The notes below the pieces were generated by a model that saw nothing but the letters and a program-made list of their open reading frames with translations, did not search any database and was not told the origin of the DNA. Of a DNA stretch of 38,280 nucleotides, positions 9,262-16,925 are shown one piece after another. Position numbers and translations under genes: made by a program. The DNA is from an uncultured Rhodospirillaceae bacterium (GTDB lineage Bacteria > Pseudomonadota > Alphaproteobacteria > Rhodospirillales > Magnetospirillaceae). The DNA lies in assembly GCA_903901915.1 (NCBI GenBank), contig CAIUSV010000039.1:1-38280 (forward strand). The letters run 5' to 3'. Position 1 is the stretch's first letter. The number at the start of each line of letters is the position of its first letter.

Positions 9262-10047
9262 ATGTTTGATCTGCCATTCGATTTTCCCGATTTCGTCCCC
9301 GGCGCCGTCTGGCTGGTGGGCGCCGGTCCCGGTGATCCCGGCCTGCTGTCGCTGCTGGCGCTGCACGCCTTGCGTTCGGCCGACCACGTCATCCACGATG
9401 CCCTGGTGGACAGCCGCGTCGTCGGCCTGGCCCGCCCCGGCGCGGTGATCGAGGCCATGGGCAAGCGCGGTGGCCGCGACTCGGCCCGGCAGGAGGACAT
9501 CAACCAGCGGCTGATCGTACTGGCGCGTCAGGGGCTTCGCGTGCTGCGGCTGAAGGGTGGCGACCCCTTCGTGTTCGGTCGCGGCGCCGAGGAGGCGTTG
9601 GCGCTGGCGGCGGCGGGAATTCCCTTCCGGGTGGTGCCGGGCATCACCGCCGGGATCGGCGGCCTGGCCTATGCCGGCATCCCCGCCACCGCGCGCGCCA
9701 CCAACGCGGCGGTGGCATTTATCACCGGCCACGGCGCCGATGGCGGTCTTCCCGACGGCTTTGACTGGGATGCCCTGGCGCGGGGCGCTCCGGCCATGGT
9801 GTTCTATATGGGACTGCGTCACCTGGACCGGGTGGTGGAACGGCTGCTGGCGGCGGGGCGACGGCCCGACGAGCCGGCGGCGGTGGTCTGCGACGCCACC
9901 ACGCCCAGGCAGGTGGTGGTCGAAACCACCCTGGCCGGACTGCCCGAGGCGGTGGTCAACCACGGCCTCAAGCCGCCGGCCCTGGTGGTGGTGGGCGAGG
10001 TCGCCGGGTTGCGGCACAGGCTGGACTGGTGGCGGCCCGAGGTTTGA
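9262..10047 (+). CDS. cobA: Uroporphyrinogen-III C-methyltransferase
   Basis: The product has 261 residues. It methylates uroporphyrinogen III at C2 and C7 to give precorrin-2, the branch point to cobalamin and siroheme. The SUMT signatures are VWLVGAGPGDPGLLSLLAL, VIHDALVDSRV, the SAM loop RLKGGDPFVFGRGAEE, and VVPGITAGIGGLAYAGIP. It lacks the CysG N-terminal dehydrogenase/chelatase part. The ATG at 9262 is only 54 bases from divergent cbiD. The unrelated long open frame upstream (from 7591) is antisense to cbiD/cobK. The SafE-like gene follows 19 bases later, so one transcript could run on to cobB. Confidence 0.94.
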   Translation: MFDLPFDFPDFVPGAVWLVGAGPGDPGLLSLLALHALRSADHVIHDALVDSRVVGLARPGAVIEAMGKRGGRDSARQEDINQRLIVLARQGLRVLRLKGGDPFVFGRGAEEALALAAAGIPFRVVPGITAGIGGLAYAGIPATARATNAAVAFITGHGADGGLPDGFDWDALARGAPAMVFYMGLRHLDRVVERLLAAGRRPDEPAAVVCDATTPRQVVVETTLAGLPEAVVNHGLKPPALVVVGEVAGLRHRLDWWRPEV

Positions 10048-10066
10048 TCTATCCTCCCGCCCCGAT

Positions 10067-10840
10067 ATGACCGACAGTCTCGACAGCATCGGCAGCCTGC
10101 TTCATTCCGGAATGGCGTTCTGCGGCGCCAATATCGACGGGCGCGGCGGGTTGATCGGCGGGCTGTTCCTCACCGGTCTGGTTGGCAGCCTGTCCCATTG
10201 TGGCGGCATGTGCGGTCCGTTCGTGCTGTCGCAGGTTGCCGCGCGCATGGAAGCGATTCCGCTGGCGCGCATGACTGAACTGCGGCGACTGGCGGGGGCG
10301 GCGCTGCTGCCGTATCATCTCGGTCGCGCCACCACCTACGCGGTCTTGGGGGCGCTGGCCGCCTCGGCCGCCGGTGTCCTGGGCGGGGCGGTGGCCTTCC
10401 GCTGGGTCGCTGCCGGACTGCTGACGCTGGCGGCGCTGGCAATGCTGGCGCTGGCGGTACCGGGGCTGCGACGGGGAAGATCGGCCGGAAACGGCGACGG
10501 AGGTTGGGGGGCGGCGGGGATCGGACGGCTGGCGCGGCCACTGTTCGCCAACCCGTTCGGTGTCAGGGGCTGGCTGCTGGGGCTGGCGCTGGGGTTCATT
10601 CCCTGCGGCCTGCTCTATGGCGCGCTGATGGCTGCGGCGGCAAGCGGCAACGCCGTCGCCGGTGCCGCCGGCATGCTGGCCTTCGCCGCCGGTACCGTGC
10701 CCATGCTGGTGGCGGTCGCCGCCGTCGGGCACGCGGCGCTGGCTCACTGGCGGGCGCCGTTGCTGCGGGCGGCGCCACTGTTGTTGGTGTTGAACGCGGG
10801 CGTGCTGGGCGTGATGGCCTGGCGGTTGCTTACCCAGTGA
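10067..10840 (+). CDS. SafE/TauE-like (DsbD_2 family) membrane protein with HCGGMCGP motif
   Basis: This 257-residue protein has about six hydrophobic segments. The first conserved one holds LTGLVGSLSHCGGMCGPFVLSQ, the hallmark of the cytochrome-c-biogenesis/sulfite-exporter-like family (PF13386), in which the His-Cys-Cys set is thought to bind copper or take part in thiol exchange. A second conserved loop, LGLALGFIPCGLLYGAL, carries another conserved cysteine. The SCO protein gene lies 17 bases downstream, which supports a role in copper delivery or oxidase assembly rather than sulfite export (inference). The ATG at 10067 follows cobA by 19 bases with only a poor ribosome site. Confidence 0.82.
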   Translation: MTDSLDSIGSLLHSGMAFCGANIDGRGGLIGGLFLTGLVGSLSHCGGMCGPFVLSQVAARMEAIPLARMTELRRLAGAALLPYHLGRATTYAVLGALAASAAGVLGGAVAFRWVAAGLLTLAALAMLALAVPGLRRGRSAGNGDGGWGAAGIGRLARPLFANPFGVRGWLLGLALGFIPCGLLYGALMAAAASGNAVAGAAGMLAFAAGTVPMLVAVAAVGHAALAHWRAPLLRAAPLLLVLNAGVLGVMAWRLLTQ

Positions 10841-10857
10841 CGAAGAAAGAGGCTCCG

Positions 10858-11460
10858 ATGAAGTTCTCGCGTACCCTGGTGGCTCTGGTCGCGGTGGTGG
10901 TGATCGCCTTCGTCGCCATCGGCGTTCGCGTCATCATCTGGAGTGGCCAGGACAGCGCGGCCGGCGGCAACCTGCCGGCCATCGGCGGGCCGTTCACCCT
11001 GACGGACCAGACCGGCAAGACCGTGTCCGACCGTGACTTCCAGGGTCGTTACATGCTGATCTTCTTCGGCTACACCTTCTGCCCGGACGTATGCCCGACC
11101 ACGCTCTCGACGGTGGCGGCGGCGTTGGAAAAGCTGGGGCCGGCGGCGGCCCGCAAGGTGGTGCCCGTGTTCGTCACCGTCGATCCCGAGCGCGATACCG
11201 CCGAAGTGATGCGCGACTATGTCGGCGCCTTCGGCTCCGGCTTCGTCGGGCTGACCGGCACGCCGGACCAGATCGCCAAGGTGGCCAAGGCGTTCAAGGT
11301 CTATGCCGCCAAGGTCAAGGGCGACAGCCCGGGCCAATACTCGGTCGATCATTCCGCCATTCTGTATCTGATGGGGCCCGACGGCCGCTTCGTCGCTCAC
11401 TTCACCCACGGCATGTCCGCCGACGATCTGGCGGCGGGGCTGAAGAAGCACGTTGGCTGA
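10858..11460 (+). CDS. SCO1/SenC copper chaperone for cytochrome oxidase
   Basis: The product has 200 residues. It has an N-terminal membrane anchor (about 6-28) and then a thioredoxin-fold SCO domain on the periplasmic side. The copper ligands are complete: C75 and C79 in TFCPDVCPTT and H165 in YSVDHSAILYL. It also has the VDPERDT strand typical of the family. SCO proteins load copper into the CuA or CuB site of cytochrome oxidases. A GAAAGAGG site precedes the ATG. Its stop overlaps the TTG start of cobB by 8 bases. The upstream SafE-like gene probably works with it. Confidence 0.95.
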   Translation: MKFSRTLVALVAVVVIAFVAIGVRVIIWSGQDSAAGGNLPAIGGPFTLTDQTGKTVSDRDFQGRYMLIFFGYTFCPDVCPTTLSTVAAALEKLGPAAARKVVPVFVTVDPERDTAEVMRDYVGAFGSGFVGLTGTPDQIAKVAKAFKVYAAKVKGDSPGQYSVDHSAILYLMGPDGRFVAHFTHGMSADDLAAGLKKHVG

Positions 11461-12775
11461 CGGCCTGATCATCGCGGCGCCGGCCTCGGGCAGCGGCAAG
11501 ACGACGCTGACGCTGGGGCTGTTGCGCCAGTTGGCGCGGCGTGGAGTTGCCGTCACCGCCGCCAAGGTCGGCCCCGATTACATCGATTCCGCCTTCCACA
11601 CCGCCGCCTGCGGCCCGGACTGCCTCAACCTCGACACCTGGGCCATGCGGCCCGAGACGGTGGCGACGCTGATCGACCGTCTGGGCGATGGCGCCGCCCT
11701 GACGGTATGCGAGGGGGTGATGGGATTATTCGATGGCGCCTTCGTGCCGCCCGGCCAGTCTGACGGCAGCAGCGCCGATCTGGCGGCGCTGACCGGCTGG
11801 CCGGTGGTACTGGTGATCGACGGACGCGGCATGACCGGCTCGGCGGCGGCGGTGCTGGCCGGTTTCGCCCGGCTGCGACCCGATCTCCGGGTCACCGGCG
11901 TGGTGTTCAACCGGGTGGCAGGCGAACGTCACCGCGCCGCCATCGCCGCCGCCTGCGCCGCCGCCTGTCCCGAGGTGCGGCTGTTGGGCTTCATCCCTCC
12001 CGCGCCGGCGCTGGAAATGCCCAGTCGCCACCTGGGCTTGGTGCAGGCGTGCGAGCGGGGCGACCTTGCCGGCTTTCTTGATGCCGCCGCCGATCTGGTG
12101 GCCGCCCATCTCGACATCGAGGCGCTGGTGGCTCTGGCGCGGCCGTCATGCCTGGCGGCGGGCCGGGAGACCGGGCCGCTGCCGCCGCTGGGCCAGTCCA
12201 TCGCGGTGGCGCGGGACGAGGCCTTTGCCTTCGCCTATCCGGCGGTGCTGGAAGGCTGGCGGCGGGCCGGCGCCGACCTCGGCTTCTTTTCGCCGCTGGC
12301 TGATCAGGGGCCGGACCCGGCGGCCGATGCCGTCTATCTGCCGGGCGGCTATCCCGAGTTGCACGCCGGAAGATTGGCCGGCAACGCCGGCTTCGCCGGC
12401 GGCCTGCGCGCCGCCGCCGCTCGCGGCGCAACCATCTATGGCGAGTGCGGCGGCTACATGGTGCTGGGTCGAACGTTGGTCGATGCCGACGGCCTGGGCC
12501 ATCCCATGGCCGGGTTACTGGGGCTGGAAACCTCGTTCGCACGGCGCCGGCTGCATCTCGGCTACCGGCGGGTGAGCCTGCGCGGTGCCATGGCGCTGGG
12601 GGTGCCCGGTGCCGGCTTTCGCGGCCACGAATTCCACTACGCCAGTGTCGTGCGCGAAGAGGGCACGGCGCTGTTCGACGCCGCCGATGCCGGAGGCCGG
12701 AGCCTCGGTGCCTGCGGGCTGATCGATGGCGTCGTTTCCGGGTCGTTCGTCCATCTGATCGACCGGCACCAATGA
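11453..12775 (+). CDS. cobB: Cobyrinic acid / hydrogenobyrinate a,c-diamide synthase
   Basis: This 440-residue enzyme amidates side chains a and c of the corrin ring using ATP and glutamine. The P-loop lies at the N-terminus ([19 protein letters not shown]). [12 protein letters not shown] and [10 protein letters not shown] follow. The C-terminal class I glutaminase domain has PGGYPELHA and the catalytic cysteine C332 in [11 protein letters not shown]. The frame begins with TTG at 11453, overlapping the SCO stop by 8 bases; no ATG or GTG lies nearer the P-loop, so TTG is the likely start. CobB and CbiA are not separable by motif alone. The CbiD partner favours a cobalt-containing substrate (inference). 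Confidence 0.92.
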   Translation: MADGLIIAAPASGSGKTTLTLGLLRQLARRGVAVTAAKVGPDYIDSAFHTAACGPDCLNLDTWAMRPETVATLIDRLGDGAALTVCEGVMGLFDGAFVPPGQSDGSSADLAALTGWPVVLVIDGRGMTGSAAAVLAGFARLRPDLRVTGVVFNRVAGERHRAAIAAACAAACPEVRLLGFIPPAPALEMPSRHLGLVQACERGDLAGFLDAAADLVAAHLDIEALVALARPSCLAAGRETGPLPPLGQSIAVARDEAFAFAYPAVLEGWRRAGADLGFFSPLADQGPDPAADAVYLPGGYPELHAGRLAGNAGFAGGLRAAAARGATIYGECGGYMVLGRTLVDADGLGHPMAGLLGLETSFARRRLHLGYRRVSLRGAMALGVPGAGFRGHEFHYASVVREEGTALFDAADAGGRSLGACGLIDGVVSGSFVHLIDRHQ

Positions 12776-12851
12776 ATCAGTTCCATCCCCGGCCCTGACT
12801 CGGCCATTATGGCGCTCTCCGCGTCTCTCCCCCCCAACGAGGTCCAGCCCC

Positions 12852-13313
12852 ATGTCCGCCGACTCCGCCGCCCCGACACAGGACCCGCCGTTCTGGCGGA
12901 CCAAGCCGCTGACGGCCATGACCCGGCCGGAATGGGAAAGCCTGTGCGACCACTGCGGTCGCTGCTGCCTGCACAAGATCGAGGACGCCGATACCGGTCA
13001 GGTGCTTTACACCGAGGTCGCCTGCCGGATGCTGGATCTTGGCTCCTGCGGCTGTTCCGACTATGCCGGGCGCCAGCGGCACGTCCCCGACTGCGTCGAA
13101 CTGACACCGGAATTCGTCAAGGAGCTGACCTGGTTGCCGTCGACCTGCGCCTACCGGCTGCTGTCGGAGGGGCGCGCGCTGGCCTGGTGGCATCCGCTGG
13201 AATCGGGCGATCCCGACACCGTCCACCGTGCCGGCATCTCGGTACGCGGTCGCGTCGTCCCGGAAAGCCGCGCCGAACTGCTGGACTATCACGTCGTCAG
13301 CTGGCCGGAGTAA
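12852..13313 (+). CDS. YcgN/UPF0260-type cysteine-cluster protein
   Basis: This 153-residue cytoplasmic protein has the full UPF0260 (YkgJ/YcgN) layout: PFWRTKPL, then [18 protein letters not shown], a further set of cysteines ([18 protein letters not shown]), and [10 protein letters not shown]. The arrangement of about eight cysteines suggests an iron-sulfur or zinc site. The exact function is unknown. It lies 76 bases after cobB, with a weak GAGG ribosome site, and converges on mlaC. Confidence 0.92.
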   Translation: MSADSAAPTQDPPFWRTKPLTAMTRPEWESLCDHCGRCCLHKIEDADTGQVLYTEVACRMLDLGSCGCSDYAGRQRHVPDCVELTPEFVKELTWLPSTCAYRLLSEGRALAWWHPLESGDPDTVHRAGISVRGRVVPESRAELLDYHVVSWPE

Positions 13314-13336
13314 CCCACCGGGGAACGGGGACCGGC

Positions 13337-13978
13337 TCAGTTGGTCTGGGGGGGCGCCGCCTGCAGTTCGTTGATCTTGCTGTGCATGGCAGCAAGCAGG
13401 CCGTCGACCTTGCCGCCGTTGGACTGAATCACCGAGGCGTATTCCGAACGGTAGGTGATGGCCATGGACGAGCCCTCCACCACCAGATCGACCACCTTGA
13501 AACCGCCATCGGTCTGCTTTAGCCGCCATTGCAGCTGGATGGGCTGCTGCCGTTCGCGATCGACCTTGGACTCGACGACCACCACACGCTCGCCATCGGC
13601 GGTGACGTTGGTCACGGCGTGGCGCAGATCGCCCCCGTAATCCTTGAACCGGCTCGACCATGTCAGCACCATGATGTCCTCGAACGCCTTGAGGAATTCC
13701 TGCTGCTGTTCCGGAGTGGCGCCACGCCAGTAACGACCCAGCACGAACCTGCCGATGTCGGGAAGATCGACGTCGGCGGTGAACTGGGCACGGAACCGGG
13801 CGGCGCGCTCGGAATCGCCGACCCCCTTGATGGTCATGGTTTCCATGACCTTGGCGGCCAGTTGGGTCACGAACGCCCTCGGGTCCTGCTCGCCGGCGGT
13901 GGCGGCGAACAGACCGGGGGCAAGCACCATCGGCAGTCCGAGAAGGGCTGCGAAAAATAAAGCTCGGCGTCCTAGCAT
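13337..13978 (-). CDS. mlaC: MlaC-like phospholipid-binding periplasmic protein
   Basis: The product has 213 residues. A signal peptide of about 25-30 residues (ALFFAALLGLPMVLAPGLFA) is followed by an MlaC/Ttg2D domain. Typical stretches are FVLGRYWRGATPEQQQEFLKAF, YGGDLRHAVTNV, and the C-terminal GGFKVVDLVVEGSSMAITYRSEY. MlaC shuttles phospholipids between the outer-membrane lipoprotein MlaA and the inner-membrane MlaFEDB transporter. The gene lies 4 bases after mlaA, so the two are one operon. The transporter genes are not in the window. Confidence 0.93.
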   Translation of the reverse strand: MLGRRALFFAALLGLPMVLAPGLFAATAGEQDPRAFVTQLAAKVMETMTIKGVGDSERAARFRAQFTADVDLPDIGRFVLGRYWRGATPEQQQEFLKAFEDIMVLTWSSRFKDYGGDLRHAVTNVTADGERVVVVESKVDRERQQPIQLQWRLKQTDGGFKVVDLVVEGSSMAITYRSEYASVIQSNGGKVDGLLAAMHSKINELQAAPPQTN

Positions 13979-13982
13979 CGTG

Positions 13983-14819
13983 TCACTGTGCCTTCTGGGA
14001 AATCTGGTCAGCCGGTCCCGCCTGACCGATCAGTCCGGTGGGGGGCACCTTGGCGCCACCACGGCCGTTCTTGATCTCCGAGCTCCGATGCTGGCGATAG
14101 AGCGAACGCAGCGAAGCGTAAAAGTCCAGCGAGGTCCGCTGGATCTCGTCCAGCGAGTCGATCAGGCTCTCACGCTTGTCGAGACCGGACATGCCGGCAC
14201 GGGTCCAGCTGATCCATTCATAGCCCATGTGGCCGACATACATGTCGAAGGGATCGGCGAACCATTCGGCCGCCATGCCGACGGCATCGCGGGGATTGGA
14301 CGGGCCGAAGATCGGCAGCATCAGATAGGGGCCTTCGCCCACCCCCCACACCGCCAGGGTCTGACCGAAATCCTCCTCGTGGCCGGGAATGCCGGCGGGA
14401 GTGGCGACATCGATGAAGCCCAGAATGCCGACCGAACTGTTCATGAAGGCACGGAACAGCGTCTGCATGGCGCGATCGACCTCGCCCTGCAACACGTCAT
14501 TGGCGAAAATCAACGGGCTGTTGAGGTTGCTCAGCACATCGTGAATACGGTCGCGGCCGAATTTCGGCACCACGGCGCGATAGCCTTCGGCGGCGGGCTT
14601 GATGGCGTACTTGTCGGCGGCCTGATTGAAGTCGAATACGGCGCGATTCATCGGCTCCAGCGGGTCATTGACCTGCTCCCATTCGGCCACCGCCTCCTTG
14701 TCGTCGGCGGGGGGCGGGGTCGCGCAGCCGGCAAGCAGTGCCAGGGCGACCAGCGACCCGGCGATACGCGCGACGGTTGGGCGGGAGACGGCGGGGCGGC
14801 TGGCGCGGATCGCGGTCAT
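13983..14819 (-). CDS. mlaA: MlaA/VacJ family outer-membrane lipoprotein
   Basis: This 278-residue lipoprotein has a lipobox LLAGC, with the acylated cysteine near residue 31. The VacJ domain contains NDPLEPMNRAVFDFN, the HDVLSNLNSPLIFANDVLQG region, FMNSSVGILGFIDVA, and the FGQTLAVWGVGEGPYLMLPIFGPS motif (here split over two stretches). MlaA removes misplaced phospholipids from the outer leaflet and passes them to MlaC. It is the first gene of mlaA-mlaC and diverges from the ArsR-methyltransferase gene across about 230 bases. Confidence 0.95.
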   Translation of the reverse strand: MTAIRASRPAVSRPTVARIAGSLVALALLAGCATPPPADDKEAVAEWEQVNDPLEPMNRAVFDFNQAADKYAIKPAAEGYRAVVPKFGRDRIHDVLSNLNSPLIFANDVLQGEVDRAMQTLFRAFMNSSVGILGFIDVATPAGIPGHEEDFGQTLAVWGVGEGPYLMLPIFGPSNPRDAVGMAAEWFADPFDMYVGHMGYEWISWTRAGMSGLDKRESLIDSLDEIQRTSLDFYASLRSLYRQHRSSEIKNGRGGAKVPPTGLIGQAGPADQISQKAQ

Positions 14820-15051
14820 GATTTCACCACCTTAGTTTTGCCGCAATGGCGGCCGAAGAATATGCTGGGGGAACGGAACATCCCTATATTCCGAGGTACC
14901 ACAGTCCTTGACCGAAGGCTAGGGGGGAGAGTCGTTTGACCCCCGTCCGAACAGGATGTGGCAATTCGGCACCATCAATTAAAGACCCTATGGACGTCGG
15001 CCCCATATCCGTATAAAGATATGTTTATATGTTTTTTGGCGAACGACGGAG
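14820..15051. promoter_or_regulatory. Divergent intergenic region, mlaA / ArsR-methyltransferase
   Basis: This 232-base region must carry the promoters of mlaA (minus) and of the methionine operon (plus). The right end is AT-rich and holds an 18-bp near-palindrome, listed separately, immediately before the ribosome site. No small gene was recognised, and the mlaA promoter could not be placed with confidence. Confidence 0.55.
15012..15029. promoter_or_regulatory. Candidate operator of the methionine operon
   Basis: The site reads TATAAAGATATGTTTATA. Eight of nine base pairs are symmetric; only the two G positions break the dyad. It lies 22 bases upstream of the ArsR-methyltransferase start, where an autoregulating ArsR-family repressor would bind. 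The length and AT content fit a winged-helix dimer site. An overlapping CATATC/GATATG dyad (15004-15023) adds a second possible half-site arrangement. Confidence 0.55.
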
Positions 15052-16023
15052 ATGATGGCGGTGGAGTCACTGCTCACGGGATTGCGGGCCGCTGCCGAGC
15101 CGACGAGGCTGCGGCTGCTGCATCTGCTCGCCGAGGGCGATCTCACCGTCACCGAACTGACTCACATCCTGGGGCAAAGCCAGCCGCGGGTATCCCGCCA
15201 CCTCAAGCTGATGTGCGAGGCGGGGCTGCTGGATCGCTTTCCGGAGGGCGCCTGGGTGTTCTACCGCCTTGCCGGCAAGGGGCGCGGCGCCACCCTGGGG
15301 CGCCATCTGCTCGACCTGCTGCCCGCCGGGGATCAGGTCCTCGCGCTGGACCAGCAGCGTCTCGCCGCTGTCCGCGCCGTCCGCGCCGAACGGGCGCAGG
15401 AGTATTTCAGCGACAACGCCTCGCGCTGGGACCAGATCCGTTCGCTCCATGTTGACCAGCGCGAGGTCGAGCAGGCGCTGCTGACCGCCTTCACCGGGCG
15501 GCGGTTTCACGATCTGGTGGACATGGGCACAGGCACCGGCCGGGTGCTGGAGGTGCTCGGCCCCCAGGCCGACCGCGCCATCGGCATCGATCTTTCCCGC
15601 GAGATGCTGGCGGCGGCGCGCGCCAACCTGGAACGCGCCGGCCTCAACCACTGCATGGTCCGCCAGGGTGATATCACCCAGTTGCCGCTCCCGCCGGACA
15701 GCGCCGACGCCGTCACCATTCATCAGGTGTTGCATTACGCCGCCGATCCGGCGGCGGTGGTGGCCGAGGCCGCCCGGGTCCTGGGCGCGGGCGGCCGACT
15801 GGCGATCGTCGATTTCGCCCCTCATGACCTTGAAGTGCTGCGCGACCGCCACGCCCATCGCCGTCTCGGCTTCGACGACGCCGAGGTCGCCGGCTGGCTG
15901 ACCGCCGTCGGACTGACCCCCGGCCGCCCGCATCATCTGCCGGGTAAATCCCTTACCGTGGTGGTGTGGACCGCCGACAAGCCACCCGCCGCCACCGCCA
16001 ACACATCAGGAGCGAAAGCGTGA
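15052..16023 (+). CDS. ArsR-family regulator fused to SAM-dependent methyltransferase domain
   Basis: The product has 323 residues. Residues about 5-85 form an ArsR winged helix (EPTRLRLLHLLAEGDLTVTE, QSQPRVSRHLKLMCEAGLL). Residues about 130-270 form a class I methyltransferase fold with the SAM motif VDMGTGTGRVLEVL, then IGIDLSREMLAAAR and the later ADAVTIHQVLHY. The architecture and the position directly before metF and metH match SahR-type regulators, which sense S-adenosylhomocysteine and repress methionine-cycle genes (known for other Proteobacteria; inferred here). Start choice is uncertain: ATG 15052 touches the GGAG site, while ATG 15055 or GTG 15061 have better spacing. Its stop overlaps the metF GTG by 4 bases. 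Confidence 0.88.
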   Translation: MMAVESLLTGLRAAAEPTRLRLLHLLAEGDLTVTELTHILGQSQPRVSRHLKLMCEAGLLDRFPEGAWVFYRLAGKGRGATLGRHLLDLLPAGDQVLALDQQRLAAVRAVRAERAQEYFSDNASRWDQIRSLHVDQREVEQALLTAFTGRRFHDLVDMGTGTGRVLEVLGPQADRAIGIDLSREMLAAARANLERAGLNHCMVRQGDITQLPLPPDSADAVTIHQVLHYAADPAAVVAEAARVLGAGGRLAIVDFAPHDLEVLRDRHAHRRLGFDDAEVAGWLTAVGLTPGRPHHLPGKSLTVVVWTADKPPAATANTSGAKA

Positions 16024-16925
16024 CCGCCTCCAACCGCGAACTGCCCATCGCCGCCGCTTCCCGCCGGCCGGCGAGCGTTTCGTTCGAATTCTTCCCGCCC
16101 AAGACCGACAAGATGCAGGCCTCGCTGTGGGAGTGCATCGACCGTTTGCGGCCACTGGCCCCCGCCTTCGTCTCGGTCACCTACGGTGCCGGCGGCACCA
16201 CCCGCGAACGTACCCACGAAACGGTCGTGCGCATCGCCCGCGAGACCGGCCTTAAGCCTGCCGCCCACCTGACCTGCGTCGGCCATTCCCAGGGCGAGGT
16301 CGACGACATCGCCCGGCGCTATTGGGACGAGGGCATCCGCCACATCGTGGCGCTTCGGGGCGACATGCCCGACGGCGGCGCCTATGCCGCCCATCCCCAG
16401 GGCTATGCCTATGCCGTCGATCTGGTTGCCGGCCTGAAGCGCATCGCCGATTTCGAGGTATCGGTGGCGGCCTATCCGGAAAAGCATCCCGACGCCCCCG
16501 ATGCCGCCTTCGACCTCCACAATCTGAAGCGCAAGATCGACGCCGGCGCGACCAGGGCGATCAGCCAGTATTTCTTTGATCCGGCGGTGTTCCTGCGCTT
16601 CATTGAACGCTGTGCCAAGGCGGGAATCACCGTGCCGGTGGTGCCGGGAATCCTGCCGGTGACCAATTTCGCCCAGGTACAGAAGTTCTCCGCCGCCTGC
16701 GGCGCCAGCGTGCCCGATTGGATGGCGCGGCTGTTCGAGGGCCTCGATGACGATCCCGAGACAAGGCGGCTGGTGGCCGCCACCGTCGCCGCCGAGCAAT
16801 GCGGCGTGCTGGCCGCCAACGGCATCGAGCAGTTCCACTTCTACACCTTGAACCGCGCCGACCTGACCTATGCCATCTGCCGCATCCTGGGGGTGCGGCC
16901 GGCGACCGGAAGGACTGAACCATGA
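16020..16925 (+). CDS. metF: 5,10-Methylenetetrahydrofolate reductase
   Basis: This 301-residue flavoenzyme makes 5-methyltetrahydrofolate for MetH. Family landmarks are SFEFFPPKTDKMQASLWE, VSVTYGAGGTTRERT, AAHLTCVGHSQGEVD, IVALRGDMPDG, and AISQYFFDPAVFLRF. The start is GTG at 16020: an AGGAG lies 7 bases upstream, and the GTG overlaps the upstream stop as GTGA. The stop overlaps the metH ATG (ATGA). The three genes therefore form one tightly coupled methionine operon. All conserved regions are intact. Confidence 0.95.
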   Translation: MTASNRELPIAAASRRPASVSFEFFPPKTDKMQASLWECIDRLRPLAPAFVSVTYGAGGTTRERTHETVVRIARETGLKPAAHLTCVGHSQGEVDDIARRYWDEGIRHIVALRGDMPDGGAYAAHPQGYAYAVDLVAGLKRIADFEVSVAAYPEKHPDAPDAAFDLHNLKRKIDAGATRAISQYFFDPAVFLRFIERCAKAGITVPVVPGILPVTNFAQVQKFSAACGASVPDWMARLFEGLDDDPETRRLVAATVAAEQCGVLAANGIEQFHFYTLNRADLTYAICRILGVRPATGRTEP

